A DNA stretch of 64,000 nt from Acidobacteriota bacterium (GTDB taxonomy: Bacteria > Acidobacteriota > Terriglobia > Terriglobales > Acidobacteriaceae), in NCBI GenBank assembly GCA_031296115.1, contig JARLGI010000051.1:25917-89916 (forward strand), read 5' to 3'. Numbering within the stretch: the stretch's first letter is position 1; each line of letters begins with the position of its first letter. Shown one piece after another: positions 19,033-27,424 of this stretch. Position numbers and translations under genes: made by a program. The notes beneath the pieces are model-generated. The model was given only the letters and a program-made list of their open reading frames with translations. It did not search any database and had not been told where the DNA came from.

Positions 19033-19168
19033 GATAATGACCTCGGGGGAAGGTTCATTGTAGCGCGAGGCCCGGCGACGGTGCGCATCGGATATAACGA
19101 TTCCACGCGGTACAGGCGAGTGACCGACCTCACAAAACAATCCGCAAGGATTCGGCTAAACTGACCTC

Positions 19169-19735
19169 ATGTTGAACGAAAAACAATTCCGCGAGCGCGC
19201 CAAGGTTGAGCTGCGCCACGTCGGGAAACAAGTCGCCAGCTTGGCGACCGACCGCGACATCTACTGGAAGCTGGAGCGCGACGTCATAGCGCAAAATCCC
19301 AAGCTGCAGAATACCGAGGCCTTCATCGACATGGTCCGCGGCGCTTACGCCGACGCCATGGTGCTTCGCGCCCTCCACCTGCTGGACAGCGAGGGCGGCG
19401 AGTCATCGCTGCGACGGGTGCTGGCGCAACTTGCCGATTATCCCCAGTTGCTGCACGACAAAGCTTCGGACCGCGAATTCTCCGACGACCGGGCCGCGCT
19501 GGAGCAGGCTGCTGCAAAGCTTAAGGGATTACACGGCACGCACTTCGCGCACCACGAGCGCACCCCGGCCGCGCTGGCCGCCCACCACGCTGCCATTGAT
19601 CAGGCGATTGACGCAATGACCTCCACGCTGAAGACCTACTACTGGGTCATCGCCGAAGGACACCTGGATCTGGACACGAAATATGCGGGCGATCCGCTGA
19701 CGATCTTCCGCTTTGCCTGGATCGCACCGCAATAG
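19169..19735 (+). CDS. Helical protein resembling HEPN/AbiU2-like domains
   Basis: 188 residues, mostly alpha-helical, with no membrane segment. The stretch IYWKLERDVIAQNPKLQNTEAFIDMVRGAYADAMVL followed by LHLLDSEGGESSLRRVLAQLADYP resembles the AbiU2-type HEPN pattern (a helix with WK, then a helix ending in a loop with D and SL). A catalytic RxxxxxH ribonuclease motif is not obvious. AbiU2-like proteins are linked to phage abortive infection in some bacteria but many homologues are uncharacterised. It stands alone, 136 bases from argD and facing a transporter. Confidence 0.55.
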   Translation: MLNEKQFRERAKVELRHVGKQVASLATDRDIYWKLERDVIAQNPKLQNTEAFIDMVRGAYADAMVLRALHLLDSEGGESSLRRVLAQLADYPQLLHDKASDREFSDDRAALEQAAAKLKGLHGTHFAHHERTPAALAAHHAAIDQAIDAMTSTLKTYYWVIAEGHLDLDTKYAGDPLTIFRFAWIAPQ

Positions 19736-19747
19736 CCGATGCGGCAT

Positions 19748-20593
19748 CTAGCGCGCCGAAATCAGCGCCACTGATAGCAGTGCGCCCACGATGCCCGCGT
19801 TCTGCGTGGCCGAGGCTCGCTCCTTCAACAGCACCCGCGCCAGGATTACGGTGCTTGCCGGGTACAGCGACGACAGCACGGCTGCGACGTCAAGCCGGCC
19901 ATGGCGCGTGGCCGCGATAAACAGCGCGTTGGCGCCGGAGTCAAGCAGACCTGACAGCAAAATCGGGACCCAAGCCAGACGAAGCGAACGCGTGTCCCGC
20001 GGCGAGAAGGCCACAATTAGAAGCATTAGCAGCGTGGAAGCCATACGCGCAGCAACCAGTGGCCAAAAGACGCCTCCGTAACCCGCCTGTTTTCCGCCAA
20101 CCAGGAAAAGACCAAACAACACTCCAGCCAGGACTGCTAGTCCCAGGCCGCGGTGCGTGTCGATGTCTCCGTCGGGTCGAGCCACCAGCCATATGCTGAT
20201 GAGCGCCAGGACGAAACCCGCCAATTGAAACCGGTCCGGCATCCCTTCGGTGCGAATACCCATGAGAACAGGCAGGATCCCAGTGATGACAGAGGCAACC
20301 GGCGCCACGATGCCCATACGCCCGATGGCGAGCGCTTTGTACAGGGCCGCCACTCCCAAAGCTCCCGAGACGCCGGTAACCACTCCCCACAGCAGGGAGG
20401 CTCGCGGCGGTATCGGCTCGAACGTGATCCAGGCCAGAACGAGCATGAGCACCAAACCGCAGGCATGGGCTCCGGCCACCACGCGGAAGACATTGGCGCG
20501 CTTGGTGGCGAGGCCCCCGGCAAAGTCGCCTGCGCCCCAAATGCCCGCTGCTCCTAGGCTCAGAGCAGCACCGGTAAGCGTTCCGGAACTCAT
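19748..20593 (-). CDS. EamA-family (drug/metabolite transporter superfamily) permease
   Basis: 281 residues forming about ten membrane helices in two EamA halves. The first half starts GAALSLGAAGIWGAGDFAGG and the second GLGLAVLAGVLFGLFLVGGK. The second-half end, LSSLYPASTVILARVLLKER, is the usual EamA signature. Substrate unknown. The gene faces the AbiU2-like gene and is divergent from the histidine-kinase operon. Confidence 0.88.
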   Translation of the reverse strand: MSSGTLTGAALSLGAAGIWGAGDFAGGLATKRANVFRVVAGAHACGLVLMLVLAWITFEPIPPRASLLWGVVTGVSGALGVAALYKALAIGRMGIVAPVASVITGILPVLMGIRTEGMPDRFQLAGFVLALISIWLVARPDGDIDTHRGLGLAVLAGVLFGLFLVGGKQAGYGGVFWPLVAARMASTLLMLLIVAFSPRDTRSLRLAWVPILLSGLLDSGANALFIAATRHGRLDVAAVLSSLYPASTVILARVLLKERASATQNAGIVGALLSVALISAR

Positions 20594-20843
20594 AGGGTGG
20601 CAAAGCGTCGCGAGTCCAGTTTCAATTCTCGGGGTTTAAGTTTCAAGGGGGCGGTGCTCCTTGACTTCCCGGCTCAGCACCGGCACGAAGGGGATACGGA
20701 AAGTGGTAGCCATGCTACCTTCCAAAGTCTTTCGTCCGCATTAGGTTACCTTAATTGACGGTACGTGTACTTTGGTAACCAGCAGGCATTCACAATTTCA
20801 CAAGGAAATTCCAAAAACAGTAAATTTTAACAAGTCACTCGAC

Positions 20844-20849
20844 TATAAT
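20844..20849 (+). promoter_or_regulatory. TATAAT -10-like element upstream of the histidine kinase
   Basis: A perfect TATAAT lies 41 bases before the ATG at 20890; no good -35 box is seen. If it is a real -10, transcription starts near 20856, which rules out the in-frame TTG at 20851 as the translation start. Confidence 0.35.
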
Positions 20850-20889
20850 CTTGGAAAGTACTCATTCGTCGCCGTTTAGTGGGTCGAGA

Positions 20890-23805
20890 ATGGCTGGGAT
20901 CGTGGCATCGAAGTTGCTTATAGAGGAGCGGGAGGGAGTGTCCCCTTCCGAACGTCGAGCCCATCTGCCACCTGCTCCGATGGCGAGAGACCTGCAAACA
21001 CGGCTATTTGCGGTAATTCTGGCGCTGATAAGCGTAGCCGCCATTGCCTTCGCTTGGATCAATTTTCAGAAAGAACGCGAATTCTCCATCCCCTACGATG
21101 GCGTCTGGTGGGTGGAGGACAGCGGCCACCTGCGAGCGGAGCGGGTCGACGTTGACGGTCCTGGTCAGAAGGCCGGCGTCAAGTCCGGTGATCGACTGGT
21201 CGCCGTAGACGGCCGAAGCGTTACCAATGTAGGCAGTCTAGAGCGTCAGCTTTACCGCGCTGGCGTTTGGACAAAATCGACCTACTCTCTGGTTCGCCAA
21301 GGCGTGCCCGTTGAAGCTCCATTGATCCTAGCTCCGACGGACCGTTCGCTTTACGGCGGCCTGCGTCTCATCGCTCTGGTTTACCTCGGCATCGGCATCT
21401 ACGTCCTGCTGCGGCGCTGGACTGCGCCCCGGAGCACGCATTTTTACGTGTTCTGCCTGGTTTCGTTCGTCTTTTACTCGTTCCACTACACCGGCAAGCT
21501 CAATGATTTCGACTGGATTGTCTACTGGTCGAATGTAGTGGCGTGGCTGCTGCAACCCGCCTTGTTCCTGCACTTCGCGCTGGTGTTTCCTGAGCGCAAA
21601 CGCCTGGTAATTCGCCGCCCGTGGCTGGTCCCCATGGTGTACATCCCAGGCATAATCCTGCTGGCGGCCCAGGTCTCGGCGCTCTACCTGCTGCAACCCA
21701 GCGAAGTCCTGCGCTGGACCCTCGATCGCATCCAGATGTCGTATCTGGCGCTGTACTTCCTAGCCGCAGCCTACGTTTTGTGGCACAGCTATTGCCATGC
21801 CGAGACTGCCATCCTCCGCCAGCAGATGAAGTGGGTCACGCGCGGAACCATTCTGGCGGTCGCGCCATTCACGATTTTCTACGTCATCCCATATCTATCG
21901 GGAAGTGCGCCGACGTTGGCGATGAAGGTTTCCGTTCTGTCGCTGGTGTTTCTGCCGCTGACCTTCGGCTACGCCATCTTCCGTTACCGCCTGATGGACG
22001 TGGACCTGATTTTCAAGCGCGGCATGGCGTATACGATCGCTGCGGGCGCGATCACGGCGGCGTACTTCGCCGGGGTCGGCGTGGCTTCGGTCCTCTTCCA
22101 CCAAAGCTTCCCCAGTTCCGGACCCATCGGGTTGATCGTAGCGGTTGCGGTTACGGCGTTGCTGTTCGACCCCTTCAAGAACTGGGTCCAGAGTTATCTC
22201 GACAAGCTCTTTTACCAGAAGCGTTATGACTACCGTAAGACCCTGACGGAATTCGGCCGCGATCTGAACTCCGAGACCGATCTCGACAAGATGCTCAGCT
22301 CGATTGTCGATCGCCTATCGCGGACGCTGCTGGTGGATCGCATCGCCATCTTCCTGTCGAATCCCGAGCAGCCTGACCAGTTCGTGCTGGCCAAGTCGTA
22401 CGGCATCGCCAATACCGGTGGCCTGGACTTCGATTTCCTGCACGTGGAACGCCCGGAATGGCAGTCCGGGCACCTGTTCTTCGACAACACCAACCAGGCA
22501 GTCCGCGAGACGCCGTCCGCGCGCGAGACCATCCGCCGCTTGGAGCTGAACTACTACATTCCCTGCACCGTGATGAACCGCATGATTGCAGTGCTGGGCT
22601 TGGGTAAGACGACGGAAGGGGACTTCCTGTCGAGCGAAGATGTCCAGTTGCTGGAGACGCTCGCAGGTTATGTCGGTATCGCGGTACAGAACGCGCGGCT
22701 CTACAAATCGCTGGAGCAGAAGGCCGGCCAGTACGAACGACTGAAGGAGTTCAACGAGAACATTGTCGAGTCCATCAGTGTTGGCGTGTTTGCGGTTGAC
22801 CTCGAGGACCGGGTTGAGTCGTGGAACTCCCAGATGGAAGTAATGTATGCCCTGCCACGCCTGCAGGCGTTGGGGCGACCGCTGCGTGAGGTGATGCCGC
22901 CGGCATTTCTCGAGGAGTACCACCGGGTGCGCCAGAGCTCCGGCATTCACAACCTTTACAAGTTTCGCCTGGGCACTACCGCCGGTGATACTCGGATCAC
23001 CAACATTGCGATCGCACCGCTCGTCACCAAGGACTTCAGCGTCATCGGGCGGCTGATGATCGTCGATGACATCACCGAGCGCATCGAGCTGGAATCGCAG
23101 CTTTCGCAGGCGGAGAAACTTTCTTCTATCGGATTGCTGGCAGCGGGCGTCGCGCACGAAGTCAACACGCCGCTGGCGGTGGTCTCGTCGTACGCCCAGA
23201 TGCTGGCCAAGCAGATGAAGGGCGATGAAAAGCAGACCGCGCTGCTGGAGAAGATTACGCGCCAGACCTTCCGCGCCTCGGAGATTGTCAACGGCCTGCT
23301 GAACTTTTCGCGCACTTCCAGCTCAGAGTTCAACAACGTTGACGTGAACCGCGTCATCCAGGACACGCTAACCTTGCTCGATCACCAGTTCAAGACGGCG
23401 GGCATCAAGGTGGAGCCCGAGCTGCAACCGGATTTGCCGGCAATTCACGGGAATACGGGGAAACTCCAGCAGGTGTTTCTCAATCTGTTCCTGAACGCCA
23501 AGGATGCTATGCCGGGCGGCGGAAGGCTGATGATCAGCACCAGCAACGGACATAACGTGCAGGTGAAGGTCGCCGACACCGGCTCCGGCATTGCGCAGGA
23601 ACACATCCATCGCATCTACGATCCCTTCTTCACCACCAAGAACAAGCCGAAGACCGGACACAGCGGCGGCACTGGCCTCGGGCTCTCGGTGACCTACGGC
23701 ATCATCCAGGAACATGCCGGCAAGATCCGCGTCGACAGCGCACCCGGCCAAGGCACGACCTTCACCATGGAATTTCCGCTGGTACGAAGGGCCGTCAATG
23801 TCTGA
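20890..23805 (+). CDS. Membrane histidine kinase with PDZ, multi-helix membrane, GAF and PAS domains
   Basis: About 971 residues. Order: membrane helix (about 38-56), extracytoplasmic PDZ-like domain (about 80-135, GQKAGVKSGDRLVAVDG), 7-8 membrane helices (about 155-385), GAF (about 455-610), PAS (about 630-735), HisKA with phospho-acceptor H756 in GVAHEVNTPLAVV, and HATPase with NLFLNAKDAMPGG, DTGSGIA and GGTGLGLSV. Start alternatives are TTG 20851, ATG 20890 and ATG 20980 (MARDLQTRLF, where family homology seems to begin). It overlaps by 8 bases with the NtrC-type regulator downstream, its obvious partner. The PDZ suggests sensing of a periplasmic protein or peptide. Confidence 0.9.
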   Translation: MAGIVASKLLIEEREGVSPSERRAHLPPAPMARDLQTRLFAVILALISVAAIAFAWINFQKEREFSIPYDGVWWVEDSGHLRAERVDVDGPGQKAGVKSGDRLVAVDGRSVTNVGSLERQLYRAGVWTKSTYSLVRQGVPVEAPLILAPTDRSLYGGLRLIALVYLGIGIYVLLRRWTAPRSTHFYVFCLVSFVFYSFHYTGKLNDFDWIVYWSNVVAWLLQPALFLHFALVFPERKRLVIRRPWLVPMVYIPGIILLAAQVSALYLLQPSEVLRWTLDRIQMSYLALYFLAAAYVLWHSYCHAETAILRQQMKWVTRGTILAVAPFTIFYVIPYLSGSAPTLAMKVSVLSLVFLPLTFGYAIFRYRLMDVDLIFKRGMAYTIAAGAITAAYFAGVGVASVLFHQSFPSSGPIGLIVAVAVTALLFDPFKNWVQSYLDKLFYQKRYDYRKTLTEFGRDLNSETDLDKMLSSIVDRLSRTLLVDRIAIFLSNPEQPDQFVLAKSYGIANTGGLDFDFLHVERPEWQSGHLFFDNTNQAVRETPSARETIRRLELNYYIPCTVMNRMIAVLGLGKTTEGDFLSSEDVQLLETLAGYVGIAVQNARLYKSLEQKAGQYERLKEFNENIVESISVGVFAVDLEDRVESWNSQMEVMYALPRLQALGRPLREVMPPAFLEEYHRVRQSSGIHNLYKFRLGTTAGDTRITNIAIAPLVTKDFSVIGRLMIVDDITERIELESQLSQAEKLSSIGLLAAGVAHEVNTPLAVVSSYAQMLAKQMKGDEKQTALLEKITRQTFRASEIVNGLLNFSRTSSSEFNNVDVNRVIQDTLTLLDHQFKTAGIKVEPELQPDLPAIHGNTGKLQQVFLNLFLNAKDAMPGGGRLMISTSNGHNVQVKVADTGSGIAQEHIHRIYDPFFTTKNKPKTGHSGGTGLGLSVTYGIIQEHAGKIRVDSAPGQGTTFTMEFPLVRRAVNV

Positions 23806-25234
23806 AGCCACCATGAGCCGAATCGCCCCGGGGCACGAGGACTTCACCTCGGCTGGCTCCGTGCTGATCATCGATGACGAAGCTGCCATCCGGGAATCAT
23901 TGCAGACCCTTCTGGAGATGGAAGGTTACGAAGTCGAAACCGCGAATGACGGCCAGGAAGGGCTTACGCGAATTGCGGAGCGGCCATTTGACCTGGTGCT
24001 GATCGACTTCGCCATGCCGGACCGCAACGGCATCGAGATACTGCACGACATACGCGAACGCGACTCAGAACTGCCGGTCATCATGATCACCGCCTACGGC
24101 ACAGTGGAGAACGCCGTGAACGCCATGCAGGCGGGCGCCACGAACTTCATCCAGAAGCCATGGGACAACGAGAAGCTGCTGGCTGACGTGCACACCGCGG
24201 TCGGCCGTCGCCGCGCCGAAGAAGAGATCATCCAGTTGAAGCGCGCTCTCAAGCAGCGTTACAACTTCGAGCACATCATCGGCAAGAGCGAGCCTATGCT
24301 GCGGATCTTCGACCTGGTGGCGCAGGTCGCCCCCAGCCGCTCGACGATATTGCTGCAAGGGGAAAGCGGTACCGGCAAGGAATTAATCGCCAAAGCTATT
24401 CACATGAACTCGACGCGCAAAGACCGCGCGTTTGTCCCGGTAAACACCGGTTCCATGCCCGCGGACCTGCTGGAATCCACGCTGTTCGGGCACGTGAAGG
24501 GCGCGTTCACCAGCGCCATCGCCAGCAAGAAGGGCCTGTTCGAAGTTGCCGACCGCGGCACGCTGTTTCTCGACGAAATCGGCACCATGAACCTGGAGAC
24601 GCAGGCGAAAATCCTGCGCGTCCTGCAGGACCGCAAGTTCATGCACCTGGGCGGAGTCAGCGAAATCCAGGTGGACGTGCGCATTATCGCCGCCACCAAT
24701 GTCGACCTCAAGCAGCAAGTGAAAGAGGGCAAGTTCCGCGACGACCTTTTCTACCGCCTGAACGTGATCACCATTGACTTGCCGCCGTTGCGCCAGCGAA
24801 AGAACGACATCCCCATCATGGTCGAGCACTTTATTGCTAAGTTCGCTACGGAAAATGAACGGCCACCATTACGGGCGACGCCCGAAGTATTGCGGCCCTT
24901 GCTGGATTACGACTGGCCGGGTAACGTGCGTGAACTGGAGAACGTGATCGAACGCGCGGTTGTGCTGGCAACCGGTCCCAACCTCACCGTCGACCTCCTG
25001 CCTGATGCCCTGGTAGGACGTGGCAGCAAGTTCGCGATGATGGAGCATTCGCCCGACGCATCGCTCTTCGAGATTATCGAGGACTGCGAGCGGCGCATCA
25101 TCAGCGACATGCTGGAGAAGTGCGCCTGGAACCAGACCGAGGCCGCCGATCGCTTCCGTATCCCCCTCTCCACCTTGAACCAGAAGATCAAGCGCCTGAA
25201 TATCGAGATCAAGAAGAACAAAGGTAGAGAGTAG
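23798..25234 (+). CDS. NtrC-family sigma-54-dependent response regulator
   Basis: 478 residues: receiver domain with phospho-acceptor D70 (LVLIDFAMPD), AAA+ domain with Walker A GESGTGKE (about 187-194), the sigma-54 contact loop GAFTSA (about 234-239), Walker B TLFLDEIG, arginine-finger region FRDDLFYRLNVI, and a Fis-type helix-turn-helix (about 440-475, NQTEAADRFRIPLSTLNQKIKRL). The loop has Ser where GAFTGA is canonical. ATG 23798 lies inside the kinase stop, so the pair is translationally coupled. Targets should carry -24/-12 promoters; none was found convincingly in this window. Confidence 0.95.
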   Translation: MSEATMSRIAPGHEDFTSAGSVLIIDDEAAIRESLQTLLEMEGYEVETANDGQEGLTRIAERPFDLVLIDFAMPDRNGIEILHDIRERDSELPVIMITAYGTVENAVNAMQAGATNFIQKPWDNEKLLADVHTAVGRRRAEEEIIQLKRALKQRYNFEHIIGKSEPMLRIFDLVAQVAPSRSTILLQGESGTGKELIAKAIHMNSTRKDRAFVPVNTGSMPADLLESTLFGHVKGAFTSAIASKKGLFEVADRGTLFLDEIGTMNLETQAKILRVLQDRKFMHLGGVSEIQVDVRIIAATNVDLKQQVKEGKFRDDLFYRLNVITIDLPPLRQRKNDIPIMVEHFIAKFATENERPPLRATPEVLRPLLDYDWPGNVRELENVIERAVVLATGPNLTVDLLPDALVGRGSKFAMMEHSPDASLFEIIEDCERRIISDMLEKCAWNQTEAADRFRIPLSTLNQKIKRLNIEIKKNKGRE

Positions 25235-25377
25235 TTCCGCCATTCGAGTAGCAAGCTGCCCCCCACATCGTAGATTTATCTGAAATTATTCATCGGCGCT
25301 CGCGGTACTCGAAGCCAGCTACACGTAAGCCTCGAGTAGAAAGAAATCTCCCATAGCTCCAGACGATTCATGCGGTG

Positions 25378-26532
25378 CTAGGTGGCGATGTCCTGCGCAC
25401 GCCCTTTCCACTCACCGCCCTTCCCCGACCAGTAGTTCAGGGCGGAATGCACGGTCGCGATCATATAGAACGTTGCGCTTAGCGGCAGAGTCAGCGCCCA
25501 CACAACATTCAGGCCGTAGAAGCGCACCATTGGCAGGTACGCGGCAACCATCATCAGTAAAGCAGTGGCCCCCAACCCAACAACGAAATGCGATGGGCTG
25601 AACAGCAATCCCAGGGGTAGAAGGTACAGAAGCGCCAGTCCCAGGATGGCTCCCGCCAACAGCCATGCAGAGTGACGCAGCTGATTGAAGGCGCTGCGCG
25701 CGATCATGCGCTCGATTTCGCCGAACGACTCGTAGGCGCGCAGGCTGTGGGTGTCGCGCGTGACGCCCAGCCACACCTTGCCGCCATTGCGCTTGACGGC
25801 AGCAGCTAAGGCACAGTCGTCGATGATCTCTTGCCGGATGGCGGCGATGCCGCCCGCACGCTCCAGGGCTTCAGACCGAATCAAAATGCAGCCACCAGCC
25901 GCGCCAGCCGTTCTGCGCCGGGGATCGTTGATCCAATCCGGTGGATACAGTAGGAAAAAGAAGAACACGAAGGCCGGTATCAAGAGCTTCTCTGCCATGC
26001 TGCGGCAATGCAATTTCACCATGAATGACGCGAGGTCATAGTCTGCGCTGTCAGCAACGGCCGAGAGGCTAGCCAGATTCTCTGGCGAGTGCCAAATGTC
26101 CGCATCAGTAAGAAGCAGGAACTTCGGTTTGAGGAGAATGGCCTGCTCCACTCCTTGCTGCACCGCCCACAGTTTGCCAGACCATCCCGGGGGCAATGGC
26201 TTGCCGGCAATGACTGAGAGCGTGGCGCCATGATCGCTGCTCTCCGCTGCTGCCGACGCAGCTGCGGCGGTGCCGTCTGTGCTGTTGTCATCGATGACGA
26301 AAATGTGCAGCGGTCCGGGGTAGTCTTGCTGAAGGAGCGACCCCACCGAACGGGCAATCACATCTGCCTCGTTGCGCGCGGGGATCACGACCGCGATCAA
26401 ACCTGCCGCGCTCGACAACGGGGACACCCCAGCCTCGAAGCGTTGCACCATCCAGAACCGGCCGTGAAGCAGCAAAAGATACAACCAGGCCACGACGCAG
26501 ACGATTCCGGCAATTAGGAGGAAGAGATGCAC
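25378..26532 (-). CDS. Family 2 glycosyltransferase, HpnB (hopanoid-associated) type
   Basis: 384 residues: an N-terminal membrane helix (1-22), a GT2/GT-A domain with AVVIPARNEADVIARSVGSL, the DxD-like LLLTDADIWHSPE and the acceptor-site EIIDDCALAAAVKRNGG, then 3-4 C-terminal membrane helices. The order and the RAYESFGEI segment match hopene-associated glycosyltransferase HpnB, whose product is unproved. It is followed on the same strand, upstream, by an SDR gene 11 bases away, so the two are probably one operon. No other hpn gene is in the window. Confidence 0.85.
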   Translation of the reverse strand: MHLFLLIAGIVCVVAWLYLLLLHGRFWMVQRFEAGVSPLSSAAGLIAVVIPARNEADVIARSVGSLLQQDYPGPLHIFVIDDNSTDGTAAAASAAAESSDHGATLSVIAGKPLPPGWSGKLWAVQQGVEQAILLKPKFLLLTDADIWHSPENLASLSAVADSADYDLASFMVKLHCRSMAEKLLIPAFVFFFFLLYPPDWINDPRRRTAGAAGGCILIRSEALERAGGIAAIRQEIIDDCALAAAVKRNGGKVWLGVTRDTHSLRAYESFGEIERMIARSAFNQLRHSAWLLAGAILGLALLYLLPLGLLFSPSHFVVGLGATALLMMVAAYLPMVRFYGLNVVWALTLPLSATFYMIATVHSALNYWSGKGGEWKGRAQDIAT

Positions 26533-26543
26533 GAGGAACCAGT

Positions 26544-27296
26544 CTACCGGCTGGCCAGGCCGCCGGCGGTCTCAGCGCCATCGATGACATACACCTGCCC
26601 ATTGAGGTAGGCCGCGTCGTCGGACGCGAGGAAGGCAAATAGCGCAGCCACCTCCTCCGGCTGGGCATGACGGCCCAGCGGAAGCTTCTGGTTCACCGCA
26701 GCCAGCATTTCGTCCGAGTACTCGGCGCGCTGCATCGGCGTCAGCACGTAGCCAGGGGCGACAGCATTGACCCGCACCTTGGGCGCCAGTTCCAGCGCCA
26801 TCGATCGTGTCAGCTCAATCACCCCGGCTTTGGTGGTGTTGTAATCAGCGTAATTCGGATAGCCCATGATGCCGTTGGTTGAGGCGGTATTCAGGATGAC
26901 GCCACCATCGTGCTTCATCATGTAGCTTGCAGCAATTTGAGCAACCTGGAAGACCCCGGTCAGGTTGACAGCAAGCACTTGGTTCCACTCGTCCTGCGTG
27001 ATATCGAGGAACCTGTGGCGAACGCTGATGCCGGCGTTGTTAATCACGACGTCCAGACCACCCAAAGCAACGACGGCGTTGCCAAAGGCGTGCTGCACTT
27101 GCTTACGGTCGGTGACATCCGCCAGGAAAGCGGCGCAGAGGCCTGGAAGCTCCGCCCGGATTCGCTGGCAGGCGGCCTCATCGCGATCAAGGAGGACAAC
27201 CTTCGAGCCTTCCTCGAGGAACCGCGCTGCGGTAGCGGCGCCGATCCCACTGGCGCCGCCGGTGATGACCACTCGTTTGTCTCTGAGTCCTCGCAT
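26544..27296 (-). CDS. Short-chain dehydrogenase/reductase (FabG-like)
   Basis: 250 residues with the classical SDR motifs: VVITGGASGIGAATAARF (cofactor), NNAG as VINNAGISV, catalytic Ser in NTASTNGIMG, and YxxxK as YADYNTTKAGVIEL. The C-terminal DDAAYLNGQVYVIDGA is typical of FabG-like oxidoreductases. The ATG at 27294-27296 is used; the longer frame begins with TTG. NAD(P)-dependent; substrate unknown. It precedes the HpnB-like gene by 11 bases and is divergent from the acyl-CoA ligase. Confidence 0.88.
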   Translation of the reverse strand: MRGLRDKRVVITGGASGIGAATAARFLEEGSKVVLLDRDEAACQRIRAELPGLCAAFLADVTDRKQVQHAFGNAVVALGGLDVVINNAGISVRHRFLDITQDEWNQVLAVNLTGVFQVAQIAASYMMKHDGGVILNTASTNGIMGYPNYADYNTTKAGVIELTRSMALELAPKVRVNAVAPGYVLTPMQRAEYSDEMLAAVNQKLPLGRHAQPEEVAALFAFLASDDAAYLNGQVYVIDGAETAGGLASR

Positions 27297-27424
27297 GCTG
27301 ATGAGCTCTATCGGCTGCAAAGCATAACAGAAGCGGCCCTCAGCGGCTCAACAGAATTCTTGCGCAGCCGGTATCGGCGTGGCCGTAAGACTTGTCACAC
27401 CTGCTACACTCTTCCGCACGCACC

